The position numbers were made by a program, and so were the translations under genes. From Gracilibacillus alcaliphilus (lineage in GTDB: Bacteria > Bacillota > Bacilli > Bacillales > Amphibacillaceae), in NCBI RefSeq assembly GCF_016909015.1, contig NZ_JAFBFA010000029.1:7957-71956 (forward strand): DNA of 64,000 nucleotides. The letters run 5' to 3'. This document shows positions 38,463-48,589 of the stretch, piece after piece. The notes beneath the pieces were generated by a model. That model searched no databases. It was not told where the DNA came from and saw nothing but the letters and a program-made list of their open reading frames with translations. The stretch's first letter is position 1, and the number at the start of each line of letters is the position of its first letter.

Positions 38463-39002
38463 TTATTCGACGAGGTAACCTTTGGCTTTTAAGGCTTGGC
38501 ATACTTGATCTAGTTGGCTTTCATCTTGCGCTGTGATGGTGTGGTTGTGTATACCATCTGTGAGCTCCAATAAATAAGCGGCCTGTGCTTCTTCAACCTT
38601 CGTGACAAATTGATCAACATCTGCCCGATGATGAATCATTAATGAGGCTTTTAGGTCACCATAGATCGGATGCTCGATGATCACATCCTCTACAGCAGCT
38701 CCATAATCTACAATAGTATATAGTTCTTCCCTTGTAGCCTGAGGCTCATGTTTACAGGCGATGATTCTCCGGCATAACGAAGAAGGCTGTTCTTGTTTCA
38801 TATATAAATACCCATTGCTGGTAGCTATAATTGGATGATCTTGTGCTTTTAATAAAGATATATCCTGCACAATCACCTGTCTGCTCACGTTTGCTCGTCC
38901 AGCCAGTTCCGTGCCAGTAAGAGGGACCTGACTTGCTTCTAACCAGTGTATCAATTGTTCACGACGCTGCTTGCCTACTAATTTTTGGGGCATAGGACAC
39001 AT
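38463..39002 (-). CDS. niaR: NiaR (YrxA), niacin-responsive repressor
   Basis: Nicotinate-binding repressor of NAD-synthesis genes in Firmicutes. It has an N-terminal winged HTH of the HTH_11 type (about 12-65, LTGTELAGRANVSRQVIVQDISLLK) and the C-terminal 3H domain (about 80-175) with its metal-binding histidines (IIEHPIYGDLK, IHHRADVD, DGIHNHTI). The start is ATG 39002 behind AAGGAAG. In B. subtilis it is divergent from nifS-nadBCA; no nad gene is next to it here, so its targets must be elsewhere. Confidence 0.93.
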   Translation of the reverse strand: MCPMPQKLVGKQRREQLIHWLEASQVPLTGTELAGRANVSRQVIVQDISLLKAQDHPIIATSNGYLYMKQEQPSSLCRRIIACKHEPQATREELYTIVDYGAAVEDVIIEHPIYGDLKASLMIHHRADVDQFVTKVEEAQAAYLLELTDGIHNHTITAQDESQLDQVCQALKAKGYLVE

Positions 39003-39086
39003 CTCACTTCCTTCGGTTAATTCTTTTCTATTTTATCATGGTGTTAACCTTCCGTAAATCCTTTGCCGACACTCCCTTTAAGTGCG

Positions 39087-39354
39087 TGTTCAAAAAGTCC
39101 GATAAAAGGAGCCTCATCGGTTAAGTTCGCAACGTCCTGGGACTGCGGCTACTCGCCCCACCGAAACCATTTGTTGCAACACCGATACTAGCACATCGTG
39201 TGCGTCGAAAGTTCAAGGCGGCGTCATTGAGTAACGGACTTGCACAGGATGTGTTGACTTCTGCTTACCCACACGATGTGGGTGATCTTAGTAGAAGTTC
39301 CTCTACCGCCAACTCCGACATTCGATGCGTCATTTTTGTTGGACTTTTTGAACA
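39087..39354 (+). repeat. Palindrome-rich dispersed element, copy 1
   Basis: The element is bounded by the perfect inverted ends TGTTCAAAAAGTCC (39087-39100) and GGACTTTTTGAACA (39341-39354). Inside are two short palindromic hairpins (GCACATCGTGTGC near 39190; CCCACACGATGTGGG near 39279). The whole element matches 63545-63841 in reverse orientation. It encodes no protein. It resembles a MITE; I recall similar sequences in related Bacillaceae. Confidence 0.85.
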
Positions 39355-39594
39355 ACCTCTTTAACAGGGTGGGAAATTTTTATTCAACATTTTGGGCGTA
39401 ATGCATATGTTGATAAGGAAAGATACTTCAAGGGAAGCATATGCTTATCTCTTAAGTGATTGTTGATGAGGAAAAAGCTATGTTATTGTTGGATGTGAAA
39501 TCTGTTAGTCTTACATGGCGCCGATCAACTTTAAGAGATGGGCGATCTCTGCGGATGGAAGTCTCACTTTATAGGGAGGAAAGGAGAAATTGTT

Positions 39595-40653
39595 TTGAAA
39601 ATTCATGTTGTGCAAAAAGATGAAACATTATGGACGATTGCACAAAAATACAATGTCAGCGTAGAAGAGGTTATTGCAGCTAATACGCAAGTGTCAGATC
39701 CTAATATGGTGATGCCAGGTATGAAAATAACCGTACCAATAGCTTATGATCACAAAAAACAATCAACGAAAAAAGCGGAGACAAAGGAAAAAAAAGAATC
39801 GAAACCTAAAGAACAACTGAAACAGAAACCGAAACAACAGCCAAAACAACAGCCAAAACATATCTTGCCGGCTATTAATGAAGATGAAGAAGAAAAATGG
39901 GAACCGTTAAAAAAAGAAATGCCGGCCTTGCCTTTGCATTTCAATCAACAGTCGATGCCTAAACAACCATCACCAGAAGGACAATGGCCCCAAATGACAG
40001 ACAACTGTGAACCACAAGTTCCACCTGTACAGGGTGCTAAACAACAGAAAAAAGAAATGAAGCAACCGATCCAGCCATTGCCGAAGATGGGAGAAATACC
40101 ACAACCGCCACAACCGATGCCACCATTTCAACCAGAACAAATGCCGATGCAACAGCAGACACCATGCTATCCTCAAGAAGACATGTCATTTGGTTATATG
40201 GCGAACCAGCAGCAAGTACCTAACACTTTCCCTGTAAACTATCCAGCACAAGTTATGGGAACACAATCTCATCCAACACCATATCCAGCACAAATGCCAA
40301 CATCTAATAATTGCTGGCAGCCAATGCCAGCGAATCAGCAACAACCGTCACAGCCGATCCAACCATTACCATGGAATCAACCTATGATGCCGCAGCAAAT
40401 GCAGCAGATGCCACAACACATGCAACAGACATCACCAATGCAACAAATGCCACAGCAAATATCACCAATGCAACAAATGCCTCAAGGACAGCAGTCTAAT
40501 ATGAAGATGATGCCGTCAGAGTCTATGTTCCCGCCAGCAGGAATGGCCAATTACCCGGCAATGCCACCATTTGGTATGCATGGGCCACAATCCATGCCAG
40601 ATTACTCAGAGGCTGCAGATGATTGTGGATGTGATGGCAATCGAAAAGAATAA
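39595..40653 (+). CDS. safA: SafA, spore coat assembly protein
   Basis: Coat morphogenetic protein that guides inner-coat assembly and sits at the cortex/coat interface. The N-terminal LysM (residues 1-46, IHVVQKDETLWTIAQKYNVSVEEV) targets cortex peptidoglycan. A lysine/glutamine linker (KPKQQPKQQPK) and a long Pro/Gln/Met-rich region (about 115-345) with irregular QQMPQ and SPMQQMPQ repeats follow, ending in an acidic Cys tail (DDCGCDGNRKE). The start is a TTG at 39595 behind AGGAAAGGAG. It has 352 residues. The second LysM coat protein here is SpoVID, SafA's partner. Confidence 0.9.
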   Translation: MKIHVVQKDETLWTIAQKYNVSVEEVIAANTQVSDPNMVMPGMKITVPIAYDHKKQSTKKAETKEKKESKPKEQLKQKPKQQPKQQPKHILPAINEDEEEKWEPLKKEMPALPLHFNQQSMPKQPSPEGQWPQMTDNCEPQVPPVQGAKQQKKEMKQPIQPLPKMGEIPQPPQPMPPFQPEQMPMQQQTPCYPQEDMSFGYMANQQQVPNTFPVNYPAQVMGTQSHPTPYPAQMPTSNNCWQPMPANQQQPSQPIQPLPWNQPMMPQQMQQMPQHMQQTSPMQQMPQQISPMQQMPQGQQSNMKMMPSESMFPPAGMANYPAMPPFGMHGPQSMPDYSEAADDCGCDGNRKE

Positions 40654-40663
40654 GGGAATAAAT

Positions 40664-40693
40664 GACGATTCTCAAATGAGATCGTCTTTTTTT
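40664..40693 (+). terminator. Terminator after safA
   Basis: GACGATTCTC/GAGATCGTC stem with AAAT loop and seven Ts. Confidence 0.9.
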
Positions 40694-40740
40694 AATAAGG
40701 TCAGCAAGTATATAATTTTTCATGAGTTCATTATAACCAT

Positions 40741-40880
40741 GTCCAGCTCCAGGCGCCAAACTTTAGTGATTTCACTTCACGCCCTACGATAAGTCAACAT
40801 CGACTCCTTCCATCGCCCTGTTTCCTTTATCTCCGTTGTGACGCTCCAAGCTCTACGTTTTTAAAAGGGCGCTTTGCGTT
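40741..40880. repeat. Intergenic repeat resembling a known Bacillaceae family
   Basis: It begins GTCCAGCTCCAGGCGCC and ends GGGCGCTTTGCGTTCTA, with CGATAAGTCAACATCGACTC inside. From memory this resembles a common intergenic repeat of the genus group (GTCCAGCTCCAGCGCC type). No second copy was found in this window, so family membership is inference. Confidence 0.45.
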
Positions 40881-41008
40881 CTATCAGACTTCCTGAACAT
40901 GCACTTACATTCACTATCCTTGTGAAAACCATACCACCTTTATTTTCAAACGATGTTAGTTATGGTAAAGTAGAAGATGAATATGGAGAAAAACAAGGGG
41001 TGAATAGG

Positions 41009-41758
41009 ATGGCAGGACATTCTAAGTGGAAGAATATTCAACGGCGAAAGAACGCACAAGACGCCAAACGCGGAAAAATATTTATGAAGCATGCAAAGGA
41101 TATATATATCGCTGCTAAGCAGGGCGGCGGGGACATAGATATGAATGCAAGTCTGCGTTTGGCTGTGGAAAAGGCTAAGGCAGACAATATGCCCAATGAT
41201 AATATTGATCGTGCAATCAAAAAGGCCACTGGCGGTCTTGATGGGGCAAATTATGAAGAATTAACGTATGAAGGCTATGGTCCTGGCGGCACAGCTGTAA
41301 TGGTAGAAGTGCTGACTGATAACAAAAACCGTACGGCCTCAGAAGTTCGTCATGCTTTCAGCAAATCTGGCGGTAATTTAGGGGAAAATGGCTGTGTATC
41401 TTTTATGTTCGATCGAAAAGGCTATCTAGTAATCGACCAAGCAGAAACCGAAGCTGATGAAGATACGGTTATGTTAGAAGCGATTGAAGCTGGAGCAGAA
41501 GAAATGGAAACAGTTGAAGGAGCTTATGAGATATATACGAGTCCAGAAGATTTCCAAATGGTAAAGGATGCCTTAGAGGCAAGCGGTTTTCAATTTGTAA
41601 CGGCAGAGATTACGATGGTTCCTCAGACTTTGTCTACAGTAGATGAAGCAGCTGGTAATCAAATGATAAGACTGGTTAACATGTTGGAAGAGATGGAAGA
41701 TGTGCAAGACGTTTATCATAATATGGAGGCCGATGATGAAATTATGGCACAGTTATAA
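41009..41758 (+). CDS. yebC: YebC/PmpR-family protein (YrbC)
   Basis: 249-residue member of the YebC family, beginning [18 protein letters not shown] and containing [14 protein letters not shown] and [18 protein letters not shown]. Long described as a transcriptional regulator; work on the family also links it to translation of proline-rich stretches, so function here is inferred. The start is the ATG at 41009 with AGGGG 9 bases upstream; the frame is open back to 40874 through the repeat. A terminator follows. Confidence 0.96.
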   Translation: MAGHSKWKNIQRRKNAQDAKRGKIFMKHAKDIYIAAKQGGGDIDMNASLRLAVEKAKADNMPNDNIDRAIKKATGGLDGANYEELTYEGYGPGGTAVMVEVLTDNKNRTASEVRHAFSKSGGNLGENGCVSFMFDRKGYLVIDQAETEADEDTVMLEAIEAGAEEMETVEGAYEIYTSPEDFQMVKDALEASGFQFVTAEITMVPQTLSTVDEAAGNQMIRLVNMLEEMEDVQDVYHNMEADDEIMAQL

Positions 41759-41764
41759 AAATGA

Positions 41765-41796
41765 GACAGCTTCTTTTTTGAAGTTGTCTTTTTTTA
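41765..41796 (+). terminator. Terminator after yebC
   Basis: GACAGCTTC/GAAGTTGTC 9-bp stem (one wobble) and a run of seven or more Ts. Confidence 0.9.
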
Positions 41797-41890
41797 TTAA
41801 TAAAATATCAAATCCTATCTCAGATAGTATGGTTATTCTGGCTAAAGCTGGGCAAACTAATACTATCACAAGGCTAGGAGGTTTGTGTTT

Positions 41891-42412
41891 ATGCGCCATA
41901 TGCTATTGGTAATAACAGGACTCATCAGTTTAGGGATAATCAGCTTTTTTTTATTAACCAATCAACCAACAGAACAGGCAATAGAGGCTGCTGCTTCAAA
42001 ACAGCCATTAACCTTAAAAGTAGAATTAGAAAAACAGTTTATGGATGGAAGGGTGGAAGTAGAGGTTGAAGAAAAGACAATTGCTTCTATGGAAGACTTC
42101 TGGACAGAATACGAGGCATGGCAGATGATGGAGCAGACCGAAGGCTATATCCGCTTTCGAAAAGAAGTGAATGATATTTCGCCCTATCTTAAGGCAAATG
42201 GTTACTTTGGACTAAAAAATGGACAACTGACTATCTTTGAAGGCATACCGCTTCACGAAGCGGCTGTTCAATCCTTTTATCAAATTAATACGCAAGAATT
42301 AGAAGCAAATCTATATCAACAGTTGGAAAAAGGAATAAAAATTAATTCCAAAGAAGATTATCTGGAAACATTAGAGGCATTTCGTGCTTATTATAGTGTT
42401 AATCATTCGTAA
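41891..42412 (+). CDS. bofC: BofC, forespore checkpoint protein
   Basis: Secreted forespore protein that restrains the SpoIVB signalling protease and so times pro-sigma-K processing by SpoIVFB, encoded earlier in this window. 173 residues: a signal peptide/anchor (1-24, LLVITGLISLGIISFFLL), an N-terminal domain with VELEKQFMDGRVEVEVEEK and FWTEYEAWQMMEQTEGYIRFRKEVNDISP, and the C-terminal part QSFYQINTQELEANL. The ATG at 41891 has AGGAGG nine bases upstream; the GTG at 41885 is too close. The position before ruvA is as in B. subtilis, but csbX is absent. Confidence 0.92.
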   Translation: MRHMLLVITGLISLGIISFFLLTNQPTEQAIEAAASKQPLTLKVELEKQFMDGRVEVEVEEKTIASMEDFWTEYEAWQMMEQTEGYIRFRKEVNDISPYLKANGYFGLKNGQLTIFEGIPLHEAAVQSFYQINTQELEANLYQQLEKGIKINSKEDYLETLEAFRAYYSVNHS

Positions 42413-42441
42413 GCTTACTTCGTCAGGAAGGAGCAGTGAAA

Positions 42442-42525
42442 ATGTATCCAAATAGAGAAAAACGCGTTTGCAGAAAGAAAGGAGAGACAGATTCGATTAA
42501 GTCTGCCTCTCCTTTCTTTTCTTGA
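42442..42525 (+). other. 27-codon ORF overlapping a terminator-like hairpin
   Basis: An ATG at 42442 with GGAAGGAG upstream opens a short frame (begins MYPNREKRVCRKKGETD) that ends at 42525. Its second half lies in a strong stem (GAAAGGAGAG-CAGA with TCTG-CCTCTCCTTTC, 42477-42516) followed by TTTTCTT. The hairpin is probably the bofC terminator; the peptide may be fortuitous or the remnant of a lost gene. Confidence 0.35.
42477..42522 (+). terminator. Terminator downstream of bofC
   Basis: Stem of about 14 bp with one bulge (GAAAGGAGAGACAGA with TCTGCCTCTCCTTTC), 10-base loop, then a T-rich tail. Confidence 0.85.
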
Positions 42526-42600
42526 GAGATAAGAAAGCATATCCAATGCCGGCTATTATTAGCTATTTCAGAAATAACCTTTGCAGAAGTTATGGAGAGG

Positions 42601-42767
42601 AAGGCAATCGCTGCGGCTGACCGTTTCCGCTTTCCGAGGGGCATGCTCTTCAGCTAACTTTTGCCAAGAAGATCACTTGAAAAAATGTTCTTCTTTTTCA
42701 AGTTAGCTGAAGCCATGCCTGCGGAAAGTGACTTCTCATAGCGGGCATCTATCTTGGCTAAAAGGTA
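42601..42767 (+). repeat. Composite dispersed repeat
   Basis: The left half (42601-42679) is the reverse complement of 30373-30450; the right half (42713-42767) matches 11043-11097 at 51 of 55 positions. The join contains CAGCTAACTTTTGCC and AAGTTAGCTGAAG, so the centre is itself an inverted repeat. The whole 500-base gap 42413-42914 otherwise holds only the bofC hairpin and the ruvA promoter. Confidence 0.8.
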
Positions 42768-42914
42768 AAATCATTTGTCAGATCCTATCTGTGAAGAAAA
42801 TACTTTGTCTACCTAGTAAACTTGATTAACCACGTTAGATAGGCTATGATTAGTAATACGAACGTATGATTGTAAAAGAAATATAGGAATTGGAATGAAG
42901 AGGGGATAAATGGT

Positions 42915-43514
42915 ATGATTGCATATATACATGGTGAAGTAGCGGAAATAACCGAACAAGCGATTGTTCTGGATACAAATGGGGTAGGGTATGAAATGAT
43001 TTGTCCAAATCCGTTTCGATTTCAAGCGGACATTGGACAGAAAATAAAAGTATACACCTATCACTATGTACGAGAGGACGCTCAGATATTGTATGGCTTT
43101 CAAAATCAAGAGGAGAAATTATTGTTTGCCAAGATCTTGAATGTTTCTGGTATTGGTCCTAAGGGTGCGCTGGCTGTACTGGCTACAACGAGTGTGCAAG
43201 ATTTTGTTGTGGCGGTAGAACAGGAGGATGAGAAGTTTCTCACCAGTTTTCCTGGTGTAGGCAAAAAAACAGCTCGACAAATGATCTTAGATCTAAAAGG
43301 GAAATTGCCATTTAACTATACATTAGAAACTGGTACGATGGAGGAAAACATAGACTCTTCAAACCAGCAGGCTTTACATGAGGCATTAGAGGCTCTGAAG
43401 GCACTCGGCTATTCTGACCGTGAAATTAAACAGGTGAAACCAGCCTTAGCAAAAGAAGCCGAGGCAACAGCAGATACATACATTAGAAAGGGTTTGTCCT
43501 TGTTAATGAAGTAA
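42915..43514 (+). CDS. ruvA: Holliday junction branch migration protein RuvA
   Basis: Tetrameric junction-binding subunit of RuvAB. N-terminal OB domain (MIAYIHGEVAEITEQAIVLDTNGVGYEM), paired helix-hairpin-helix motifs (ILNVSGIGPKGALAVLA, LTSFPGVGKKTARQMI) and a C-terminal RuvB-binding helix bundle (about 150-199, EALEALKALGYSDREIKQV). It has 199 residues. It is followed 18 bases later by ruvB; RuvC is absent, as usual in Bacillota where RecU resolves junctions. Confidence 0.97.
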   Translation: MIAYIHGEVAEITEQAIVLDTNGVGYEMICPNPFRFQADIGQKIKVYTYHYVREDAQILYGFQNQEEKLLFAKILNVSGIGPKGALAVLATTSVQDFVVAVEQEDEKFLTSFPGVGKKTARQMILDLKGKLPFNYTLETGTMEENIDSSNQQALHEALEALKALGYSDREIKQVKPALAKEAEATADTYIRKGLSLLMK

Positions 43515-43532
43515 GCAGAAAGGAGTTTCAGC

Positions 43533-44534
43533 ATGGAAGAACGGATTATATCAGGTGAGTTGCGAGAGGACGAAATAACAGAAGAGTTAAGCCTTCGTCC
43601 GCAATTATTGAAGCAATATATAGGTCAACGGAAGGCAAAAGAAAATTTGGCCATTTTTATCGAAGCTGCCAAAATGCGGAATGAGCCATTAGATCATGTC
43701 CTGCTGTATGGCCCACCGGGATTAGGTAAAACAACCATGGCTCAAATTATTGCCAATGAAATGGGGGTTCAGTTTAAACAAACCTCAGGCCCAGCAATTG
43801 AACGTTCTGGTGATTTGGCTGCGATCCTTTCTTCTTTAGAAACAGGGGATGTTCTCTTTATAGATGAAATACACCGGCTTCCTCGCGCAGTAGAAGAGAT
43901 TCTCTATCCTGCTATGGAAGATTTTTGTCTGGATATTGTAATTGGACAAGGCCCTAGTGCACGATCAGTCCAGCTTGATTTGCCACCATTTACCTTAGTA
44001 GGTGCCACCACACGTGCTGGATTACTGTCGGCACCGCTTAGGGATCGCTTTGGTGTGTTATCTCGCTTGGAATTTTATGAGGTCGTTGATTTATCTGCAA
44101 TTGTAGAACGAACGGCTACCATTTTCGAAACGGAATTAAACCAATCGGCTGCAATTGAGATTGCCCGAAGATCGCGTGGGACACCAAGGATTGCCAACCG
44201 TCTCCTTAAAAGAGTGCGGGATATTTCACAAGTGAAAGGTGAGTCCGCCATTTCATTAGACACAACGAGACAAGCGTTACAAATGCTGCAGGTTGATCAA
44301 GAGGGATTGGATCATATTGATCATAAATTGATGGAGGCAATGATGGATGGTTTTAATGGCGGACCGGTTGGACTGGATACGATAGCAGCTTCTATTGGAG
44401 AGGAATCACAAACGATTGAAGATGTCTATGAGCCTTATTTATTACAGCAAGGTTTTATCCAGCGCACGCCTCGTGGCAGAGTGGTCACACCAAAGGCCTA
44501 TGCTCATTTTAATCGGGAGGTGCCAAACGCTTGA
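43533..44534 (+). CDS. ruvB: Holliday junction branch migration ATPase RuvB
   Basis: AAA+ motor hexamer that drives branch migration with RuvA. Walker A GPPGLGKT is at residues 60-67, Walker B DEIHRL at about 111-116, sensor GATTRAG, and a winged helix at the C-terminus (about 258-333, [24 protein letters not shown]). It has 333 residues and AAGGAG upstream. The stop overlaps the next start by 4 bases. Confidence 0.98.
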   Translation: MEERIISGELREDEITEELSLRPQLLKQYIGQRKAKENLAIFIEAAKMRNEPLDHVLLYGPPGLGKTTMAQIIANEMGVQFKQTSGPAIERSGDLAAILSSLETGDVLFIDEIHRLPRAVEEILYPAMEDFCLDIVIGQGPSARSVQLDLPPFTLVGATTRAGLLSAPLRDRFGVLSRLEFYEVVDLSAIVERTATIFETELNQSAAIEIARRSRGTPRIANRLLKRVRDISQVKGESAISLDTTRQALQMLQVDQEGLDHIDHKLMEAMMDGFNGGPVGLDTIAASIGEESQTIEDVYEPYLLQQGFIQRTPRGRVVTPKAYAHFNREVPNA

Positions 44535-44731
44535 CGGAGTTCGGAAAAATCTTTATTGTAATAGGGATTGTGTTTATTATAATCGGCTTGATTTGGGGAT
44601 TTATTGGAAAGCTCCCTGGCGATATTAGCTTTAAAAAAGGGAATGTATCCTTTCATTTTCCCATTATGACCTCTATTGTGGTCAGTATTATCTTAACGAT
44701 TATTCTGGCTGTGATCAGCCGTTTCCGATAA
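44531..44731 (+). CDS. DUF2905 small membrane protein
   Basis: 66 residues with two hydrophobic helices ([20 protein letters not shown] and [15 protein letters not shown]) joined by the conserved [19 protein letters not shown] segment typical of DUF2905. It starts at TTG 44531 behind GGGAGGTG, inside the ruvB stop region. Function is unknown; it commonly lies between ruvB and queA in Bacillota. Confidence 0.88.
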   Translation: MTEFGKIFIVIGIVFIIIGLIWGFIGKLPGDISFKKGNVSFHFPIMTSIVVSIILTIILAVISRFR

Positions 44732-44758
44732 TGTAAATTAGCTAGAAGGAGTAACCAT

Positions 44759-46943
<2,185 letters not shown>

Positions 46944-46960
46944 GAAGGGAGGCAATATGA

Positions 46961-47224
46961 ATGGAGATTTTAGCAACTTTTGGACCACTTGTTCTAATGA
47001 TTGTGATTTTCTATTTTCTTTTAATTAGACCACAACAAAAGAAACAGAAACAAGTGAATCAAATGCAATCCGAACTGCAAAAAGGAGACAAGGTCATTAC
47101 AATTGGCGGTTTCCACGGTACGGTTCATGCGCTAGATGAAAATCAAATTGTACTGATAGCTGGTGATGGCTCTAAGCTTACATATGATCGCTCGGCAGTA
47201 CGCGACGTAGTAGAAAAAGGCTAA
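46961..47224 (+). CDS. yajC: Preprotein translocase subunit YajC
   Basis: Small bitopic protein that associates with SecDF. One N-terminal span (TFGPLVLMIVIFYFLLIRPQQK, given in part) is followed by a cytoplasmic YajC domain with LQKGDKVITIGGFHGTV. It has 87 residues. SecDF itself is encoded about 4 kb downstream. The queA-tgt-yajC order is common across bacteria. Confidence 0.96.
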   Translation: MEILATFGPLVLMIVIFYFLLIRPQQKKQKQVNQMQSELQKGDKVITIGGFHGTVHALDENQIVLIAGDGSKLTYDRSAVRDVVEKG

Positions 47225-47235
47225 CAGACCCAGAT

Positions 47236-47274
47236 AATAATACCAAGGCCATAGGTGCCTTGGTATTATTTATC
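47236..47274 (+). terminator. Terminator after yajC (possibly bidirectional)
   Basis: Perfect 14-bp stem AATAATACCAAGGC/GCCTTGGTATTATT with 7-base loop and T-rich flanks on both strands; it could also serve the convergent gene ending at 47320. Confidence 0.9.
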
Positions 47275-47319
47275 TTCCTCATTAAATGCTCACATAATGG
47301 AACTAATAACTTGCCACAT

Positions 47320-47697
47320 CTATTTATGCCCTTCTGGTTTTGCTATATTGACACCGATAATGGATCCGATAATGGCAAGAAGTAGGTAAGCGGTATAATG
47401 AACGAACTCAACGACAGTGAACGCGGCTTCTAAGCCTAAAAAACGGTAACTGGCAACAATGAGACAGTACAATAAGCTTGTTGCTGCTCCTACAACAATC
47501 CCCTTATGTTTGGCTTTCAATCCAGCAATAACCCCTCCTGTAAACAAAGCAAGAAAACTAAGCAGCAACACAGATAATTCAAGTGTGGACTCTCCTAAAG
47601 ATGTAAAACGCAAGAGTAAGGTTAAAATGACACTTGCAATCAGCATCATACATAGTGAACTTAGTACCCCAAACATGACTCCGACAACGATCCGCAA
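47320..47697 (-). CDS. yrzE: TIGR04086 / YrzE-type membrane protein
   Basis: 125 residues with four hydrophobic spans (VVGVMFGVLSSLCMMLIASVI, LSVLLLSFLALFTGGVIAGL, and two more in the C-terminal half; quoted in part). It matches the small four-helix family named YrzE in B. subtilis, which lies at the same place. It starts at a TTG behind GGGGTGG. Function is unknown. It is convergent with the ruvA-yajC unit. Confidence 0.75.
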   Translation of the reverse strand: MRIVVGVMFGVLSSLCMMLIASVILTLLLRFTSLGESTLELSVLLLSFLALFTGGVIAGLKAKHKGIVVGAATSLLYCLIVASYRFLGLEAAFTVVEFVHYTAYLLLAIIGSIIGVNIAKPEGHK

Positions 47698-47826
47698 TAT
47701 GATCCACCCCTAACACTTTTCTTATAATATATGCATGTCCCTAGGCAGCTAGAAGCAGACAACGAATAAACATATAGATTTGAGGATAAGCTAATAGATA
47801 ATGTTTGTTTAAAGGAAGTGAGATGT

Positions 47827-48501
47827 TTGGGTATCGAAGAGGCTTTTTTGCTTATAGCTAGGACATTATTTTATTATTTTGCTGTCGTTGTCGTTTTCCG
47901 TTTAATGGGCAAACGGGAAGTTGGGGAATTAAGTATTTTTGATATCGTTGTTTATATTATGATTGCAGAAATTGCTGTCATTAGTATTGACGAACTGGAC
48001 AAGTTTTTTGGATATGGCTTAATTCCAATGGCAGTATTGCTGGCAATTCAAAGGGTAACTGCTTTGATCTCCCTAAAGAGCCCTTCATTTCGAAATTGGT
48101 TTGAAGGCAAGCCGGCTATTATTATCTCACAAGGCAAAATTGATGAATATCAGATGAAGAAAAATCGTGTCAATTTTGATGATCTTATACAGCAATTAAG
48201 ACAGCAAGGGACAAAAAGTATTCAGGATGTTGACTATGCTATTTTGGAACCGTCAGGAAACTTATCTATTATTGAAAAAGAAAAAAATCAAGTTTCTACG
48301 GATCAGATCAACGGTCTTGTCATGCCTCTTATTATAGATGGAAGGTTGCAAGAACAAGCTTTACTTCAATTAAAAAAAGATAAGCAATGGCTGCTGGAAG
48401 AATTACAGAAAAGGAATTTTCAGACGATAGAAGAAGTGTCTTTCTGTTCAATAGACAATCAGAATGAATGGTATATTGATAAGAAAAACGAGAAGATATA
48501 A
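47827..48501 (+). CDS. yrbG: DUF421 membrane protein (YrbG-like)
   Basis: About 224 residues. It has three N-terminal membrane spans, with VVFRLMGKREVGELSIFDIVVYIMIAEIA (quoted in part) as the DUF421 signature, and a soluble C-terminal half with FEGKPAIIISQGKIDEYQMKKNRV and VDYAILEPSGNLSII. Related proteins (YetF/YdfR) sit in the forespore membrane and act in spore germination. I start at TTG 47827, which has AAAGGAAG with 8-base spacing; GTG 47818 overlaps the ribosome binding site. Confidence 0.85.
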   Translation: MGIEEAFLLIARTLFYYFAVVVVFRLMGKREVGELSIFDIVVYIMIAEIAVISIDELDKFFGYGLIPMAVLLAIQRVTALISLKSPSFRNWFEGKPAIIISQGKIDEYQMKKNRVNFDDLIQQLRQQGTKSIQDVDYAILEPSGNLSIIEKEKNQVSTDQINGLVMPLIIDGRLQEQALLQLKKDKQWLLEELQKRNFQTIEEVSFCSIDNQNEWYIDKKNEKI

Positions 48502-48548
48502 ACATATAAGACAAGCAGCTCTAGGCATGTGAAGGAATAGCCAATGAA

Positions 48549-48588
48549 AGGCCTCTCTCCCTGTTAACAGTTAAGGAGAGAAGGCTTG
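48549..48588. terminator. Hairpin between the convergent DUF421 gene and spoVB
   Basis: GGCCTCTCTCC/GGAGAGAAGGC arms with an inner palindrome CTGTTAACAG form a bidirectional hairpin at the tail-to-tail junction. T-runs are weak. Confidence 0.6.
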
Positions 48589-48589
48589 C

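Noticed and set aside
39087..39354. CRISPR or direct-repeat array at the palindromic words
   Set aside because: The CACATCGTGTG words are few, inverted and not regularly spaced; there are no spacers and no cas genes.
40311..40499. Ala/Thr/Asn-rich frame within safA
   Set aside because: Frame-shifted reading of the Gln/Met/Pro repeat; not an independent gene.
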